A stretch of 64,000 nucleotides of DNA from Bifidobacteriaceae bacterium (GTDB taxonomy: Bacteria > Actinomycetota > Actinomycetes > Actinomycetales > WQXJ01). How positions within the stretch are numbered: the stretch's first letter is position 1; every line of letters starts with the position of its first letter. The stretch lies in NCBI GenBank assembly GCA_031267825.1, contig JAIRYJ010000013.1:62001-126000 (forward strand), read 5' to 3'. Made by a program: the position numbers and the translations under genes. The notes under the pieces are model-generated. The model did no database searches, was not told where the DNA came from, and was given only the letters and a program-made list of their open reading frames with translations. Below, piece by piece: positions 16,481 through 25,297 of this stretch.

Positions 16481-16912
16481 TTAGTCGGCCACGGTGACGC
16501 CCATTGAGCGGGCTGTTCCGGCGATGATCTTGATGGCGCCTTCAATGTCATTGGCGTTCAAGTCAGGCAGTTTGGTTTCCGCGATCTGACGGATCTGTTC
16601 GCGCGTGATGGAGCCGACTTTGACGGTGTGTGGCGTGGCGGAGCCTTTGGTCAGCCCGGCGGCTTTCTTGATTAGTTCCGCGGCGGGTGATGTTTTGAGC
16701 ACAAAACTGAACGAGCGATCTTCGTAGACCGTGATCACGACAGGTACCACGCTGCCACGCATCGATTCGGTTTGAGCGTTGTAGGCCTTGGTGAACTCCA
16801 TTATGTTGACGCCATGCGCGCCCAGGGCCGGCCCAATGGGCGGCGCCGGGTTGGCTTGGCCAGCCTGAATTTCCAGTTTGATCTGGGCGGCCACTTTCTT
16901 CCTGGGTGGCAT
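16481..16912 (-). CDS. rplK: 50S ribosomal protein L11
   Basis: Binds the GTPase-associated region of 23S rRNA and is needed for factor binding and stringent signalling. The 143 residues include the family core [32 protein letters not shown] and the C-terminal RNA-binding part [10 protein letters not shown]. It follows nusG by about 104 bases and precedes rplA, the usual L11 operon order. Confidence 0.98.
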   Translation of the reverse strand: MPPRKKVAAQIKLEIQAGQANPAPPIGPALGAHGVNIMEFTKAYNAQTESMRGSVVPVVITVYEDRSFSFVLKTSPAAELIKKAAGLTKGSATPHTVKVGSITREQIRQIAETKLPDLNANDIEGAIKIIAGTARSMGVTVAD

Positions 16913-17016
16913 ATCCGGTTCTCTTACCTCTCACTAGTTGTTGTCCGATGCCGCCGGTTCTCCCCGTCCCGCGGCTTCGTCTGGCAGCACCAAGAGTTTG
17001 GGCTGCCCGGGCTTTT

Positions 17017-17781
17017 CTATTGTTGTTTCGCTACCTGGCCGTAACTGAGTTCGACTGGTGTTTCACCGCCGAAGATTGATACCAGGACCTTGAGTTTGCC
17101 GGTCTTTGGATTGACCTCAGAGATTGTCGCGGCCAGAGCCTCAAACGGCCCGTCTGTGATGGTGACGTTCTCGCCGACTGCGAAGTCCTCAACTTGCATC
17201 AAGCCAGCCATGCCGCCTGCCGCACCCGTTTCGCCGCCTTCAGTGGCTGGGGCTTCAAACTTCGGCGCCAGCATCCTGACCACTTCATCCATGGTTAGTG
17301 GCACTGGCTGGTGGGTGTGGCCAACAAACCCGGTAACGCCTGGCGTGTGGCGCACCACACCCCAAGATTCGTCGTTCAGGTCCATCCTGACTAGGACATA
17401 ACCCGGGATCCGGACGCGACGGACCTTTTTAGGTTGGCCGTTCTTAACTTCGGTGACTTCTTCCATCGGCACTTGAACCTCAAAGACCGCTCCTTCCTGG
17501 TGGAGTGAATCGATCCTGGTTTCAAGGTTGTGCTTGACCCGGTTTTCTTGTCCAGCGTATGAGTGCACCACATACCAGCCGCCTTGGCGGGTGGCCAGGT
17601 TGCGGCGGTATTGGTCAAGCTGTTCGGCCACTGACGGGCCTGGTGGTGAGGTGGGTTCCTCGACGACTGGTTCGTCCACAGCGGCTGGTGCCGCCAAGCT
17701 GGCTAGTTCCGCCAGTTCATCGCTCAAATCGCTGACGGCCGGGGTATCAGCCGCTTCAATGTCTTTATCCTGCATTTCCAT
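17017..17781 (-). CDS. nusG: Transcription termination/antitermination protein NusG
   Basis: A universal elongation factor that binds the RNA polymerase clamp through its NGN domain and Rho or ribosomal protein S10 through its KOW domain. The 254-residue protein has an acidic N-terminal extension of about 75 residues, common in actinobacteria. The NGN domain follows ([51 protein letters not shown]). The KOW domain is [21 protein letters not shown] Gly/Ala-rich insertion ([14 protein letters not shown]) sits between NGN and KOW. It lies directly downstream of secE. Confidence 0.98.
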   Translation of the reverse strand: MEMQDKDIEAADTPAVSDLSDELAELASLAAPAAVDEPVVEEPTSPPGPSVAEQLDQYRRNLATRQGGWYVVHSYAGQENRVKHNLETRIDSLHQEGAVFEVQVPMEEVTEVKNGQPKKVRRVRIPGYVLVRMDLNDESWGVVRHTPGVTGFVGHTHQPVPLTMDEVVRMLAPKFEAPATEGGETGAAGGMAGLMQVEDFAVGENVTITDGPFEALAATISEVNPKTGKLKVLVSIFGGETPVELSYGQVAKQQ

Positions 17782-17842
17782 ATCAATCCTGGGTTACTCA
17801 CCGCTGGGCGATGCCCGCCCTGGCCGCGCAGCGGCCGGGGCG

Positions 17843-18067
17843 TCAGCCGAACAGTGCCAAGACTCCCTTCCCGGTCAGCCAGTCGACCCCAAAAATAAAC
17901 GCCATAACGATCAGAACAAACACCACCACAACTCTTGAGTAGGTCCATAGTTCTTCACGCGTTGGCCTGACTACCTGGCGCAACTCGGACACGACTTGGC
18001 GCACAAAACGAATCAGGCGGCCGATTGGGCCTAGTTTCCGCTTGGTTGCGGCTTTCGTCTTAGCCAT
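17843..18067 (-). CDS. secE: Preprotein translocase subunit SecE
   Basis: A small membrane subunit that clamps SecY in the protein export channel. The 74 residues have the one-helix actinobacterial form: a basic N-terminus (MAKTKAATKRKLGPIG), the conserved amphipathic segment FVRQVVSELRQVVRPTREEL, and one membrane helix (VVVVFVLIVMAFIFGVDWL). The ATG at 18067 has AAGGAG 5 bases upstream. A start at 18112 is in frame but overlaps that site. It precedes nusG as in most bacteria and follows tRNA-Trp. Confidence 0.95.
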   Translation of the reverse strand: MAKTKAATKRKLGPIGRLIRFVRQVVSELRQVVRPTREELWTYSRVVVVFVLIVMAFIFGVDWLTGKGVLALFG

Positions 18068-18143
18068 GATTCTCCTTACACTGACTCGTTGGGTTATGCC
18101 GTATCTATCCAAGGTACCTGAAGGTCCTTGGCACGCGTCACAG

Positions 18144-18216
18144 CAGGGCAGGCGGGACTCGAACCCACAACCGCCGGTTTTGGAGACCGGTGCGCTACCA
18201 ATTGCGCCACTGCCCT
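18144..18216 (-). tRNA. tRNA-Trp (anticodon CCA)
   Basis: On the minus strand the sequence folds into a full cloverleaf. The acceptor arms are AGGGCAG and CTGCCCT with discriminator G. The D arm is GCGC/GCGC, the anticodon stem CCGGT/ACCGG with loop CTCCAAA (anticodon CCA), and the T arm GTGGG/CCCGC with loop TTCGAGT. The 3' CCA is not encoded. Its position upstream of secE-nusG is typical of actinobacteria. A mature length of 73 bases was counted. Confidence 0.97.
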
Positions 18217-18613
18217 AGGCTGGTACGCCAGCCGATCAGTCTATGCGATCAGCCAACCCAAGCGCGAACCGATTGGGTTATCCATGTCGTTGCGGTAGAT
18301 GGGGGTTGATCGGGGTGTTCGCGATCCGGTAGCCAACTCGGCCTGATTCGTGGGCTTCGTCAAGCTTTCAGATCGGGCCAGGTGATGTGAGTTGGATCGG
18401 TTGGTGCTAGGTGGTCGGGAACTGGACACAGTGGGGTCAAAACAGCCACTGTGACCACTTCCTGACGCCCGCCGCCGGGTCGGCCCGCCATCACCCGACC
18501 ATGCGGCCCGTTCCCCAGCTGACATCAACCCGCCAACAGGTGACAGTCTGGCCCGCCACCACCAGGCTTGGCCCGCAACCGGATGACAAGTCTTCCGTGG
18601 GATGATTGTGCCC
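18217..18613. other. Intergenic region between tRNA-Trp and aspC
   Basis: No gene is supported. It must contain the tRNA-Trp promoter on the minus strand and the aspC promoter on the plus strand. The main structure is the dispersed hairpin at 18415-18464. Confidence 0.4.
18415..18464 (-). repeat. Dispersed long-hairpin repeat, copy 1
   Basis: An imperfect inverted repeat with 17-bp arms (15 of 17 paired) around a loop whose minus-strand form CTGTTTTGACCCC resembles those of copies at 39337-39385 and 52165-52212. It is in the opposite orientation to those copies and lies about 150 bases upstream of aspC. Confidence 0.6.
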
Positions 18614-19825
18614 ATGACCGAACCAAAAACCCGTGTATCGCGGCGCATCAGCGCCATTGAGCCATCGGCCACGCTGGCGGTTGACGCCAAGGCTAAGGCC
18701 CTGAAGGCTGAGGGTAAGGCAGTCATCGGGTTCGGGGCAGGTGAACCAGACTTCTCAACAGCCGATTACATTGTTGAAGCGGCCATTGAAGCCGCCCGCA
18801 ATCCGGCTAATCATCGTTACACACCAACCGCCGGGCTACCAGAATTACGCCGGGCGATCGCCGCCAAAACGCTGCGTGACTCTGGTTATGCCGTCGAATG
18901 GAATCAGGTGCTGGTCACCAATGGTGGTAAACAAGCCGTCTACCAGGCTTTCGCCACATTGCTTGATCCAGGCGATGAGGCTCTGCTGCCAGGACCTTAC
19001 TGGACTACTTATCCTGAGGCGATCAAACTGGCGGGCGGTGTACCTGTGCCAGTGTTCGCCGGGCCGGAAGCCGAATATAAGGTGACAGTTGAGCAACTCG
19101 ACCAGGCCAAGACGGAACGGACCAAACTGTTGGTGTTCGTTTCGCCGTCTAATCCGACTGGCGCGGTTTACACACCGCAGGAGACCGCCGCTATTGGCCG
19201 CTGGGCGCTCGACAACGGCATTTGGGTTGTGACCGATGAGATTTATGAGCACCTCATCTATGACGGCAACCAGTTCACTTCGATCGCCGTAGCGGTGCCG
19301 GAACTGGCGGACCAGTGCGTCATCTTGAACGGTGTCGCCAAGACTTACGCCATGACTGGCTGGCGCGTCGGCTGGCTGATTGGCCCGCCTGATGTGGTTC
19401 AGGCGGCCACGAACCTGCAGTCCCATCTGACGTCGAATGTCGCCAATGTCTCGCAACGGGCCGCCTTGGCGGCTGTTTCCGGCCCACTTGACGTGGCCCA
19501 CCAAATGCGCCTCGCTTTTAGCCGTAGGCGTGTCCGGATGGTGGAGATGCTGCGCCAGATTGACGGGGTTTACTGCCCAATGCCGCTGGGTGCTTTCTAC
19601 GTCTACCCTTCGGTTCAAGGAATTTTAGGTAGGACGATTCGTGGCGCCCGGCCGGTGACCTCAGCCCAGTTAGCTTCACTCCTACTGGATGAGGCTGAGG
19701 TCGCGGTGGTGCCAGGCGAGGCCTTCGGCCCATCAGGTTACCTGCGATTATCTTGCGCTTTGGGTGATGATGATCTAGTTGAAGGCCTGACCCGGATCCA
19801 GGCGCTGTTGGCTCAAGCGGATTGA
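18614..19825 (+). CDS. aspC: Pyridoxal-phosphate aminotransferase, aspartate aminotransferase type
   Basis: Transfers an amino group between aspartate (or a related amino acid) and 2-oxoglutarate in the cytoplasm. It belongs to fold type I, class I aminotransferases of the Ib subgroup. The N-terminus [20 protein letters not shown] and [15 protein letters not shown] are typical of that group. Further landmarks are [31 protein letters not shown], the Asp/Tyr pair in [13 protein letters not shown], and the PLP lysine in [16 protein letters not shown]. The substrate-carboxylate arginine is in [15 protein letters not shown] codons at 18602 and 18614 are both possible. I chose the second because the family N-terminus begins there; neither has a clear ribosome site. 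Substrate assignment beyond subgroup level is inferred. Confidence 0.9.
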   Translation: MTEPKTRVSRRISAIEPSATLAVDAKAKALKAEGKAVIGFGAGEPDFSTADYIVEAAIEAARNPANHRYTPTAGLPELRRAIAAKTLRDSGYAVEWNQVLVTNGGKQAVYQAFATLLDPGDEALLPGPYWTTYPEAIKLAGGVPVPVFAGPEAEYKVTVEQLDQAKTERTKLLVFVSPSNPTGAVYTPQETAAIGRWALDNGIWVVTDEIYEHLIYDGNQFTSIAVAVPELADQCVILNGVAKTYAMTGWRVGWLIGPPDVVQAATNLQSHLTSNVANVSQRAALAAVSGPLDVAHQMRLAFSRRRVRMVEMLRQIDGVYCPMPLGAFYVYPSVQGILGRTIRGARPVTSAQLASLLLDEAEVAVVPGEAFGPSGYLRLSCALGDDDLVEGLTRIQALLAQAD

Positions 19826-20219
19826 CCGCTAAACGCCGCGCGGTGCCTCCGGACAGTCATTTAGACGGGTTCAGGGGCGGTGCGCGGCCAAATGATGAGA
19901 CCGCACATACCGGTCTTGTTAAGCTAACGTTGAGCAGTTTTACTTATTACGCCGCCCCACCTAAAGGCGGTATGGCTGGCCGCCTGTTGACACCGCGGGC
20001 CTGCTGGCCAACCACTCGGGATTGGGGTATCCCGAGAGGCCGGGAGGTTCCGCGGGGGAGGCGCCTCCCGGCCAATCCCGTTCGCCGCGGCCCAGTCCCA
20101 ACCCAGCCCGGCATCAGCCGAACCGGCCCGCCCCAGCCCGGTCCAGTCCAGCACAGCCCAAGCCGAACTAGCGCCAACCCGGCTTGGTGCGCCCAAAACG
20201 GGCGGGCGGCATCGGACAA
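19826..20219. other. Intergenic region between aspC and add with nested hairpins
   Basis: Although short frames cross it, none has a ribosome site or recognisable sequence. 20038-20073 holds a perfect 10-bp inverted repeat (GGCCGGGAGG / CCTCCCGGCC), nested inside a GATTGG / CCAATC pairing, which may terminate aspC. The right end has Pro/Gln-like low-complexity DNA (repeated CCCAGCCCGG) and a near copy of the dispersed motif (GGCGGCATCGGAC, 20207-20219) touching the add start. Confidence 0.45.
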
Positions 20220-21269
20220 ATGACGGAACAGACCATGGCGCCGCGTGACCTGACCCGCCTACCCAAAGCACACCTCCACCTCCACTTCACCGGATCAATG
20301 CGGCTGGCCACCGTGGTTGAACTGGCCGCCACCACCGGTCTGCGCTTACCCCGCGGCCTGACCGAACAGCGCGGCCTGGGTTTGTCGGCCGACGAACGCG
20401 GCTGGTTCCGCTTTCAACGTTTGTACGATGCCGCCCGCCATGTTGTCGTCACCGAAGCGGCCATGCGGCGGGTAGTGCGTGAAGCGGCCGAAGATGACGC
20501 CCGCGAAGGTTCTGGGCGCCTGGAGCTACAAATCGACCTGACCAGTTACGGACCGCACGTTGGCGGGATTACGCCAGCCCTCGAAATTGTGCTTGATGAG
20601 GCGGCCGCCGCCAGCCGACGGAGCGGTGTTGAGGTGGCGGTGATCGTCGCGGCCTCGCGCCTGCGTCATCCCTTAGAAGCCCGCGGCTTAGCCCGCCTAG
20701 CGGCTAAACACGCTGGTGACGGGCCAGGTCAGGTAACTGGCTTCGGTTTGTCAAATGATGAGCGGCGCGGTGACACGGCCGACTTTGGCCCGGCCTTCCG
20801 GATAGCCCGGCAGGCCGGTCTGGCTAGTGTGCCGCACGGCGGTGAGCTGCTCGGAGCGGACCACGCCGCCCAAGTGGTGCGTGACTTGTCACCTGAACGG
20901 ATCGGCCATGGTGTGCGTGTCAGCGAAGACCCGGTCCTGTTGCGTCAAATGGTTGACCAAGGCATCGCCTTCGAACTCTGCCCACTGTCCAATGTCGCTT
21001 TGGGAATCTATCCGGACGCCGCCGCCGTGCCGGTGCGGTCCTTCCTGCGGGCGGGCGCCCGGTTGGCCCTATCAGCCGATGATCCGCTGATCTTTGGTTC
21101 ACGCCTCGTTGACCAGTACCAGGTCCTACGTCAAGTCCACGGCCTGACTGATTCCGAGTTGGCGGACCTGGCAAAAGACTCGATCGAAGTCTCGCGGGCT
21201 GGGGCGGCCACCAAGCGGCGTCTCCTAGACGGGGTGGCTGATTGGCTTAGGCAGGCGCCTAACTCTTAG
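20220..21269 (+). CDS. add: Adenosine deaminase
   Basis: Hydrolyses adenosine to inosine in purine salvage. The 349-residue protein keeps the zinc site of the family: HxH in KAHLHLHFTGSMR, the His/Glu region in ASVPHGGELLG, and the catalytic His in ERIGHGVRVSED. Asp-Asp in LALSADDPLIFGSRL completes the site. The segments DERGWFRFQRLYDAARHVV and GFGLSNDERRGDTADF are characteristic of the actinobacterial adenosine deaminases. The presence of MenB/E/A argues against an aminofutalosine deaminase role. Start candidates are ATG 20220 and ATG 20235; the first is used. It stands alone, convergent with murB. Confidence 0.88.
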   Translation: MTEQTMAPRDLTRLPKAHLHLHFTGSMRLATVVELAATTGLRLPRGLTEQRGLGLSADERGWFRFQRLYDAARHVVVTEAAMRRVVREAAEDDAREGSGRLELQIDLTSYGPHVGGITPALEIVLDEAAAASRRSGVEVAVIVAASRLRHPLEARGLARLAAKHAGDGPGQVTGFGLSNDERRGDTADFGPAFRIARQAGLASVPHGGELLGADHAAQVVRDLSPERIGHGVRVSEDPVLLRQMVDQGIAFELCPLSNVALGIYPDAAAVPVRSFLRAGARLALSADDPLIFGSRLVDQYQVLRQVHGLTDSELADLAKDSIEVSRAGAATKRRLLDGVADWLRQAPNS

Positions 21270-21271
21270 GG

Positions 21272-21333
21272 CTTCTAGGACTCTTAGAACTCCTAGGTCT
21301 CTTAGAACTCCCAGAACTCCTAGCCAACGGACT
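21272..21333. repeat. Short degenerate repeats ACTCCTAG between convergent genes
   Basis: The gap between add and murB consists of repeated TCTTAGAACTCC(T/C)AG and ACTCCTAG units, about five in 60 bases, some forming small palindromes with CTAGG. It may serve as a bidirectional terminator. It looks like slipped-strand expansion. Confidence 0.45.
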
Positions 21334-21334
21334 C

Positions 21335-22441
21335 CTAGCCGACCAGAACCGGTTCACGTGTCAACTGAATACCGAACCGGTCATGCACCATCCCAACGAT
21401 CACCTGCTCAAGTAGCAGCACATCAGCCGCACTACCGCCACCCCGGTTAGTTAAAGCCAGAACATGTTTAGTCGATGTTGTCACAACCGGGTTGGCCCCA
21501 ATCCCCCAGCCGCAGCCGATGCCGACCTGAGTCATTAGCCAGGCGGCAGAAAGCTTGACCTGCCCAGCCTCCTCGAACCTTGGCGCCTCCGGCGGCAAAC
21601 TAGCCGCCTGCTCAGGGCTGACCACCGGATTAGTGAAATACGACCCAACCGACCATGTATCCCGGTCAGACGGATCAAGCAACATGCCCTTGGAGCGGCG
21701 GATTCGCAGCACCGCCTGCCGCACCGGTGAACCCGGCAAGCGCGTCCCAAGCGGAACCCCTAAAACGTCAGCTAACTGGCTGTAGGTAACCGGGACGGCG
21801 GCATCGTCCTTGGAGCTGCCTGGCTCCGGACCCACATCCAAGGTCACGTCAAGCACCACCCAACGTGGCGTCAGGCCGCCAAACCGGGCGATCGACCGTT
21901 TCAGGGCCGAATCCCGGTAACCCAAAGCCAGATCAGCTAGGTCCAACATGACCACCTCACCGGTCAGACGGTCAAAGGCTTTGACCCGCCGGATGACATC
22001 TTGGGCGGCCGCGCCATAGGCTCCAGCGTTCTGCACCGGCAACGCCCCCGCCGAACCAGGGATACCACTCAACGGCGCCAAAGCTGACCAGTTCTGCTCA
22101 ACACTCCAAGCCACAACAGCGTCCCAGGACGCTCCAGCGGCAACTGTCAGCAACGCCCGCCCGCCGCTGTAGCGCACCTCAGCCCAGCCGCGGCGGTCAC
22201 GGACCGCCAACAGATTCTTGATCCGGGACAGCGCCACAATGTTAGAACCGCCGCCCAGCATCAGCAGACGGTCACCCGACTGGTCAGCCACCGCTACAGC
22301 GGCGATCAGTTGGTCTTCCGTGGTGCAGTCCACGAATTGCGGCAGCACACCACCCATGCGCATTGTGGTCAGCTCAGCCAGGCGGACCGCCGTGTTGGGT
22401 GGCAGATCAGGCGAGGCCAGCCGGAGTTCAGCGCCGGGCAT
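21335..22441 (-). CDS. murB: UDP-N-acetylmuramate dehydrogenase
   Basis: Reduces UDP-GlcNAc-enolpyruvate to UDP-MurNAc with NADPH and FAD in peptidoglycan synthesis. FAD-binding segments are LLMLGGGSNIV and SGIPGSAGALPVQNAGAYG. The catalytic serine lies in WSVGSYFTNPVVS. The last part KLSAAWLMTQVGIGCGWGIG and LALTNRGGGSAADVLLL matches type I MurB. A small Gly/Ser/Asp segment (GPEPGSSKDDAAVP) is inserted before TYSQLADVLG; a copy of the dispersed motif encodes its KDDAA part (21797-21809). The gene follows rpmG by 33 bases on the same strand, an arrangement seen in other actinobacteria. The start ATG at 22441 has no strong ribosome site. Confidence 0.95.
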   Translation of the reverse strand: MPGAELRLASPDLPPNTAVRLAELTTMRMGGVLPQFVDCTTEDQLIAAVAVADQSGDRLLMLGGGSNIVALSRIKNLLAVRDRRGWAEVRYSGGRALLTVAAGASWDAVVAWSVEQNWSALAPLSGIPGSAGALPVQNAGAYGAAAQDVIRRVKAFDRLTGEVVMLDLADLALGYRDSALKRSIARFGGLTPRWVVLDVTLDVGPEPGSSKDDAAVPVTYSQLADVLGVPLGTRLPGSPVRQAVLRIRRSKGMLLDPSDRDTWSVGSYFTNPVVSPEQAASLPPEAPRFEEAGQVKLSAAWLMTQVGIGCGWGIGANPVVTTSTKHVLALTNRGGGSAADVLLLEQVIVGMVHDRFGIQLTREPVLVG

Positions 22442-22474
22442 TCGGTTCAGTCCAACCGCCGCCGGACCGGGCTG

Positions 22475-22645
22475 TCAGCGGGTCTCGCGGTGTTCGGTGT
22501 GCTGGCGGCAACGCGGGCAGAACTTGGACAGCGCCATCCTGTCAGGGTCATTGCGCCGGTTCTTCTTTGTGATGTAGTTACGTTCCTTGCACACGGTGCA
22601 AGCCAATGTGATCTTGGGCCTGACATCAGCTGTCTTGGACGCCAT
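22475..22645 (-). CDS. rpmG: 50S ribosomal protein L33, zinc-binding type
   Basis: A 56-residue ribosomal protein read directly from the sequence: [20 protein letters not shown], then [15 protein letters not shown], then [12 protein letters not shown]. Two CxxC pairs mark the zinc-containing (C+) form. It is too short for simple gene callers but the match is clear. It precedes murB, and its upstream region is shared with divergent menB. Confidence 0.96.
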   Translation of the reverse strand: MASKTADVRPKITLACTVCKERNYITKKNRRNDPDRMALSKFCPRCRQHTEHRETR

Positions 22646-22845
22646 TAGTTGTTCCTTCTTCCGTTCTGCTGGCTCAGCCAGCCGCCGCGCCAGGTGGCGG
22701 GTTCAGCCCGCGGCTTGGCGGCATTCGGATCGTTCACGCCGGATTTGAGCCTTCTGCTTGAGCTAGGTGCCGCAGGGAGTTTACCAAGTCAATCCGGTAT
22801 CACAGGTCAGTGCGGTTCAGGCGGCCTGCCCGCGAGATAGGCTCT

Positions 22846-23829
22846 ATGGCCATGGCTGACCTGCCGGCATTGCTTTCAGATGGGTTCACGCCTGGGTTGT
22901 GGCGTGACATCCCGGGTTTCGAATCGTTCGATGACGTCACCTACCACCGCGGCGTCAGCCGCTCAGAACCTGGCGGTCCAGTTGACCAGCCTTGGGTCAG
23001 GATCGCCTTCAACCGGCCTGAAGTCCGTAACGCTTTCCGGCCGCGGACTGTTGACCAGTTGATCGCCGCCTTGCGCCATGCCGCTACCTCGCTGGATGTC
23101 ATGACTGTGCTGCTGACCGGCAACGGCCCCAGTCCGAAGGATGGCGGTTATGCCTTTTGTTCCGGTGGAGACCAGCGCTTCCGTGGTGCCAGCGGCTACG
23201 GCTATGAACCGTCTACTCCGCCCGATGCCGCCCCACCAGGTTCGCCCACCCCGCCAGGTTCGCTGGGTTCGCCGGGACGGCTGCACATCTTGGAAGCCCA
23301 ACATCTGATCCGGACCATGCCTCAAGTTGTGGTCGCGGTGGTGGACGGCTGGGCCGCCGGTGGTGGCCACTCGCTGCATGTTGTGGCGGACCTGACTTTA
23401 GCCTGTCGCGAACATGGCCGGTTCAAACAGACTGACGCCACTGTCGCCTCATTTGACGCCGGCTACGGTTCGGCTTTGCTGGCCCGCCAAGTTGGCCAAA
23501 AGCGGGCCAGACAGATCTTCTTCTTGGCTCAGACCTACACCGCTGACCAAGCCGCCACCTGGGGTGCGATCAACCAGGCGGTTGACCACCCGGCGGTTGA
23601 AGCGACGGCCATTAGCTGGGCTCAAATCATCGCCGGCCAATCACCCCAATCCATCAGGGCTCTCAAGTTCGCCTTCAACTTGGCTGATGACGGCCTAGCC
23701 GGCCAACAGTTATTCGCGGCTGAAGCGACCCGTCTGGCTTACGGCACAGATGAGGCGATTGAAGGCCGTGACGCTTTCTTGGAGCACCGCCCGCCGCGCT
23801 TCGAACCGTTCCGCAAACAGATCCTCTGA
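22846..23829 (+). CDS. menB: 1,4-dihydroxy-2-naphthoyl-CoA synthase
   Basis: Cyclises O-succinylbenzoyl-CoA in menaquinone synthesis. It is a crotonase-fold enzyme with typical MenB signatures: the N-terminal FDDVTYHRG, WVRIAFNRPEVRNAFRPRTV, YAFCSGGDQRFRG, VVVAVVDGWAAGGGHSLHVV, and FDAGYGSALLARQVGQKRAR with the active-site Asp. The C-terminus HRPPRFEPFRK is also typical. A Pro/Gly-rich stretch of about 25 residues (PPDAAPPGSPTPPGSLGSPG) is inserted after the oxyanion region at GYGYEPST and is not usual in the family. ATG 22846 is used; ATG 22852 is two codons later. menE and menA lie 1.5-3.6 kb downstream on the same strand, separated by a lipoprotein gene on the other strand. Confidence 0.95.
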   Translation: MAMADLPALLSDGFTPGLWRDIPGFESFDDVTYHRGVSRSEPGGPVDQPWVRIAFNRPEVRNAFRPRTVDQLIAALRHAATSLDVMTVLLTGNGPSPKDGGYAFCSGGDQRFRGASGYGYEPSTPPDAAPPGSPTPPGSLGSPGRLHILEAQHLIRTMPQVVVAVVDGWAAGGGHSLHVVADLTLACREHGRFKQTDATVASFDAGYGSALLARQVGQKRARQIFFLAQTYTADQAATWGAINQAVDHPAVEATAISWAQIIAGQSPQSIRALKFAFNLADDGLAGQQLFAAEATRLAYGTDEAIEGRDAFLEHRPPRFEPFRKQIL

Positions 23830-23893
23830 CCTCCTGGCCTCGCCTGGGGCCTATCGCACGACAGGACCCAGGACACCAAACTATGCTGATCTT

Positions 23894-23970
23894 CCGCGTC
23901 TTCGCTGGTGAGAGCTTCGCCCCCGCCGCGTGCGAGACGGCCGGAGCCTGTTGTACAACTCCCTACTGGG
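23894..23970. repeat. Composite intergenic element, second copy
   Basis: CCGCGTCTTCGCTGGTGAG and CCGCGTGCGA frame this copy (23894-23935). It is followed by GGAGCCTG and GGGAGCC segments resembling the CCTAGG-hairpin module of 7910-7941. It lies between menB and the convergent DUF3048 gene. Confidence 0.5.
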
Positions 23971-23984
23971 AGCCAACCTGACGG

Positions 23985-25037
23985 TTAGCTAATCGACCAA
24001 GAACCAGACGATTCAGGCACCAATTCAACCCAGGTCTGACCAACCGCCAACTGAACGGCTGTGCCATCGGCTGTTACCAGTTCAACCGGACTGCTAACGC
24101 TGGCCTTCGACCAGGTCACATCAACCGCCCGGCCACCGGTCAGAACAACACCCGTACCTGAACCAACAATCAGAGTCTCAGGGATCGGGCTACCCGCCGC
24201 ATCCGTCCCACCAGCGTTCTGGACGGCCACCGCCAAGACAACCACGTTGGAGGCCGCCAACCTGCCACCAGAGGCCGCCTTGGACGGCGTTGAACCTTCT
24301 GATCGCACTAACAAACCTGATTCGGCGTCCCAAGTCCAAGCTGGTCGGGCCACCGGCGAGATAGTAACCGCGATGCTCTTCATGTCCACCCCAGCTAAGA
24401 CCGCAGTGGCGGCACTATCAGATGCGGCGTAGCTAAATTCGGCCCGCGGCAAGGCCTTATGCGATTGATCGGCTTGCTGCCAAATCTCAGCTGGCCTGAG
24501 GTACAAGTTGTGCGGCATGGAGCGGTCCGGTGCCCGGAAATAACCCGCGTAATCTTCCGTGAACACCTGCAAGCCAGCCGATTTAGCTTGGTTTATGAAA
24601 CGGGCCTGCCCACCTGAACAGGCGATCAACCCGCCAACGGCTCCCAAGATGGGACCATCCATCGGCCGGATTGAGCGGACCGGGCCAACCGATTCGGGGA
24701 CTATCGAGTTGAACACCGCGATGAACCGCGACCCGCCACCTTCAACCATCTCTTCCCAGATCACATCAGCCTGTTCCAAGCCGGTTTGGGGCCGGGCGGC
24801 TGGATCGTTCTCGACCTTGACGGCCAGGGCGGCTCGTTCTTCCAGATTGCCGACTTCGCCAGTCAAAGGCCAAGTTGGTGGCACCTCCGGAGGCGCGTCC
24901 TTAACCTCAACCCTGATGGCGGTTTCGGTCGCCCGGGGAGTTTGCGGCGGTTCAGTGCCGCAGGCCGGCACTAGGCCTGCCGCGATCACTAGAAGCACGG
25001 CGCTGGCCGCCGTCTTGGCGCGGACGCCAGGTCGCAT
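23985..25037 (-). CDS. DUF3048 (YerB-like) lipoprotein
   Basis: A 350-residue exported lipoprotein. The signal is MRPGVRAKTAASAVLLVIAA ending GLVPAC, the lipobox cysteine. The family core follows: WPLTGEVGN, ALAVKVENDPAARPQTGLEQ, ADVIWEEMVEGGGSRFIAVF and VGPVRSIRPMDGPIL. These define the DUF3048/YerB group, whose function is not established. The C-terminal half (VTWSKASVSSPVELVTADGT ... GQTWVELVP) matches the second domain of the family. The ATG at 25037 has AGGAGG 4-5 bases upstream, which decides the start over an in-frame upstream codon. Confidence 0.88.
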   Translation of the reverse strand: MRPGVRAKTAASAVLLVIAAGLVPACGTEPPQTPRATETAIRVEVKDAPPEVPPTWPLTGEVGNLEERAALAVKVENDPAARPQTGLEQADVIWEEMVEGGGSRFIAVFNSIVPESVGPVRSIRPMDGPILGAVGGLIACSGGQARFINQAKSAGLQVFTEDYAGYFRAPDRSMPHNLYLRPAEIWQQADQSHKALPRAEFSYAASDSAATAVLAGVDMKSIAVTISPVARPAWTWDAESGLLVRSEGSTPSKAASGGRLAASNVVVLAVAVQNAGGTDAAGSPIPETLIVGSGTGVVLTGGRAVDVTWSKASVSSPVELVTADGTAVQLAVGQTWVELVPESSGSWSIS

Positions 25038-25297
25038 ATGTCCTCCTGACAAGTTGGCTGGAACCCGTTAACTCAATCACAAGCCGTCCACCCAAACCCG
25101 TTTAGCTAAACGGCGCGGCCCGATCTGCGCCAATCATCAGCCCAGACGCGCCAACCAGCGTCAGTCGCGGCCGTGGCCCGGCTATCGGCCCGAAGGACCG
25201 AAGGCGCCGCTTTGCGGGGTCTAAGCGGGCCGCGACCAGACCGCGGTTCGGCGGGTCGCGACCAGGTCGCGATTCGGCGGGCGCCTAAAGTGGGAAA

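Noticed and set aside
18217-18613. A second tRNA or small RNA next to tRNA-Trp
   Set aside because: The only structure is the dispersed hairpin, which has no cloverleaf or promoter-terminator pair.
19826-20219. Open frames between aspC and add as a gene
   Set aside because: No ribosome site, no codon pattern or recognisable sequence; the stretch is dominated by hairpins and CCCAGCCCGG-like low complexity.
20220-21269. Aminofutalosine or adenine deaminase
   Set aside because: MenB, MenE and MenA show the classical menaquinone route, and the PHGGE, RIGHGVR and DERRGDT segments fit actinobacterial adenosine deaminases.
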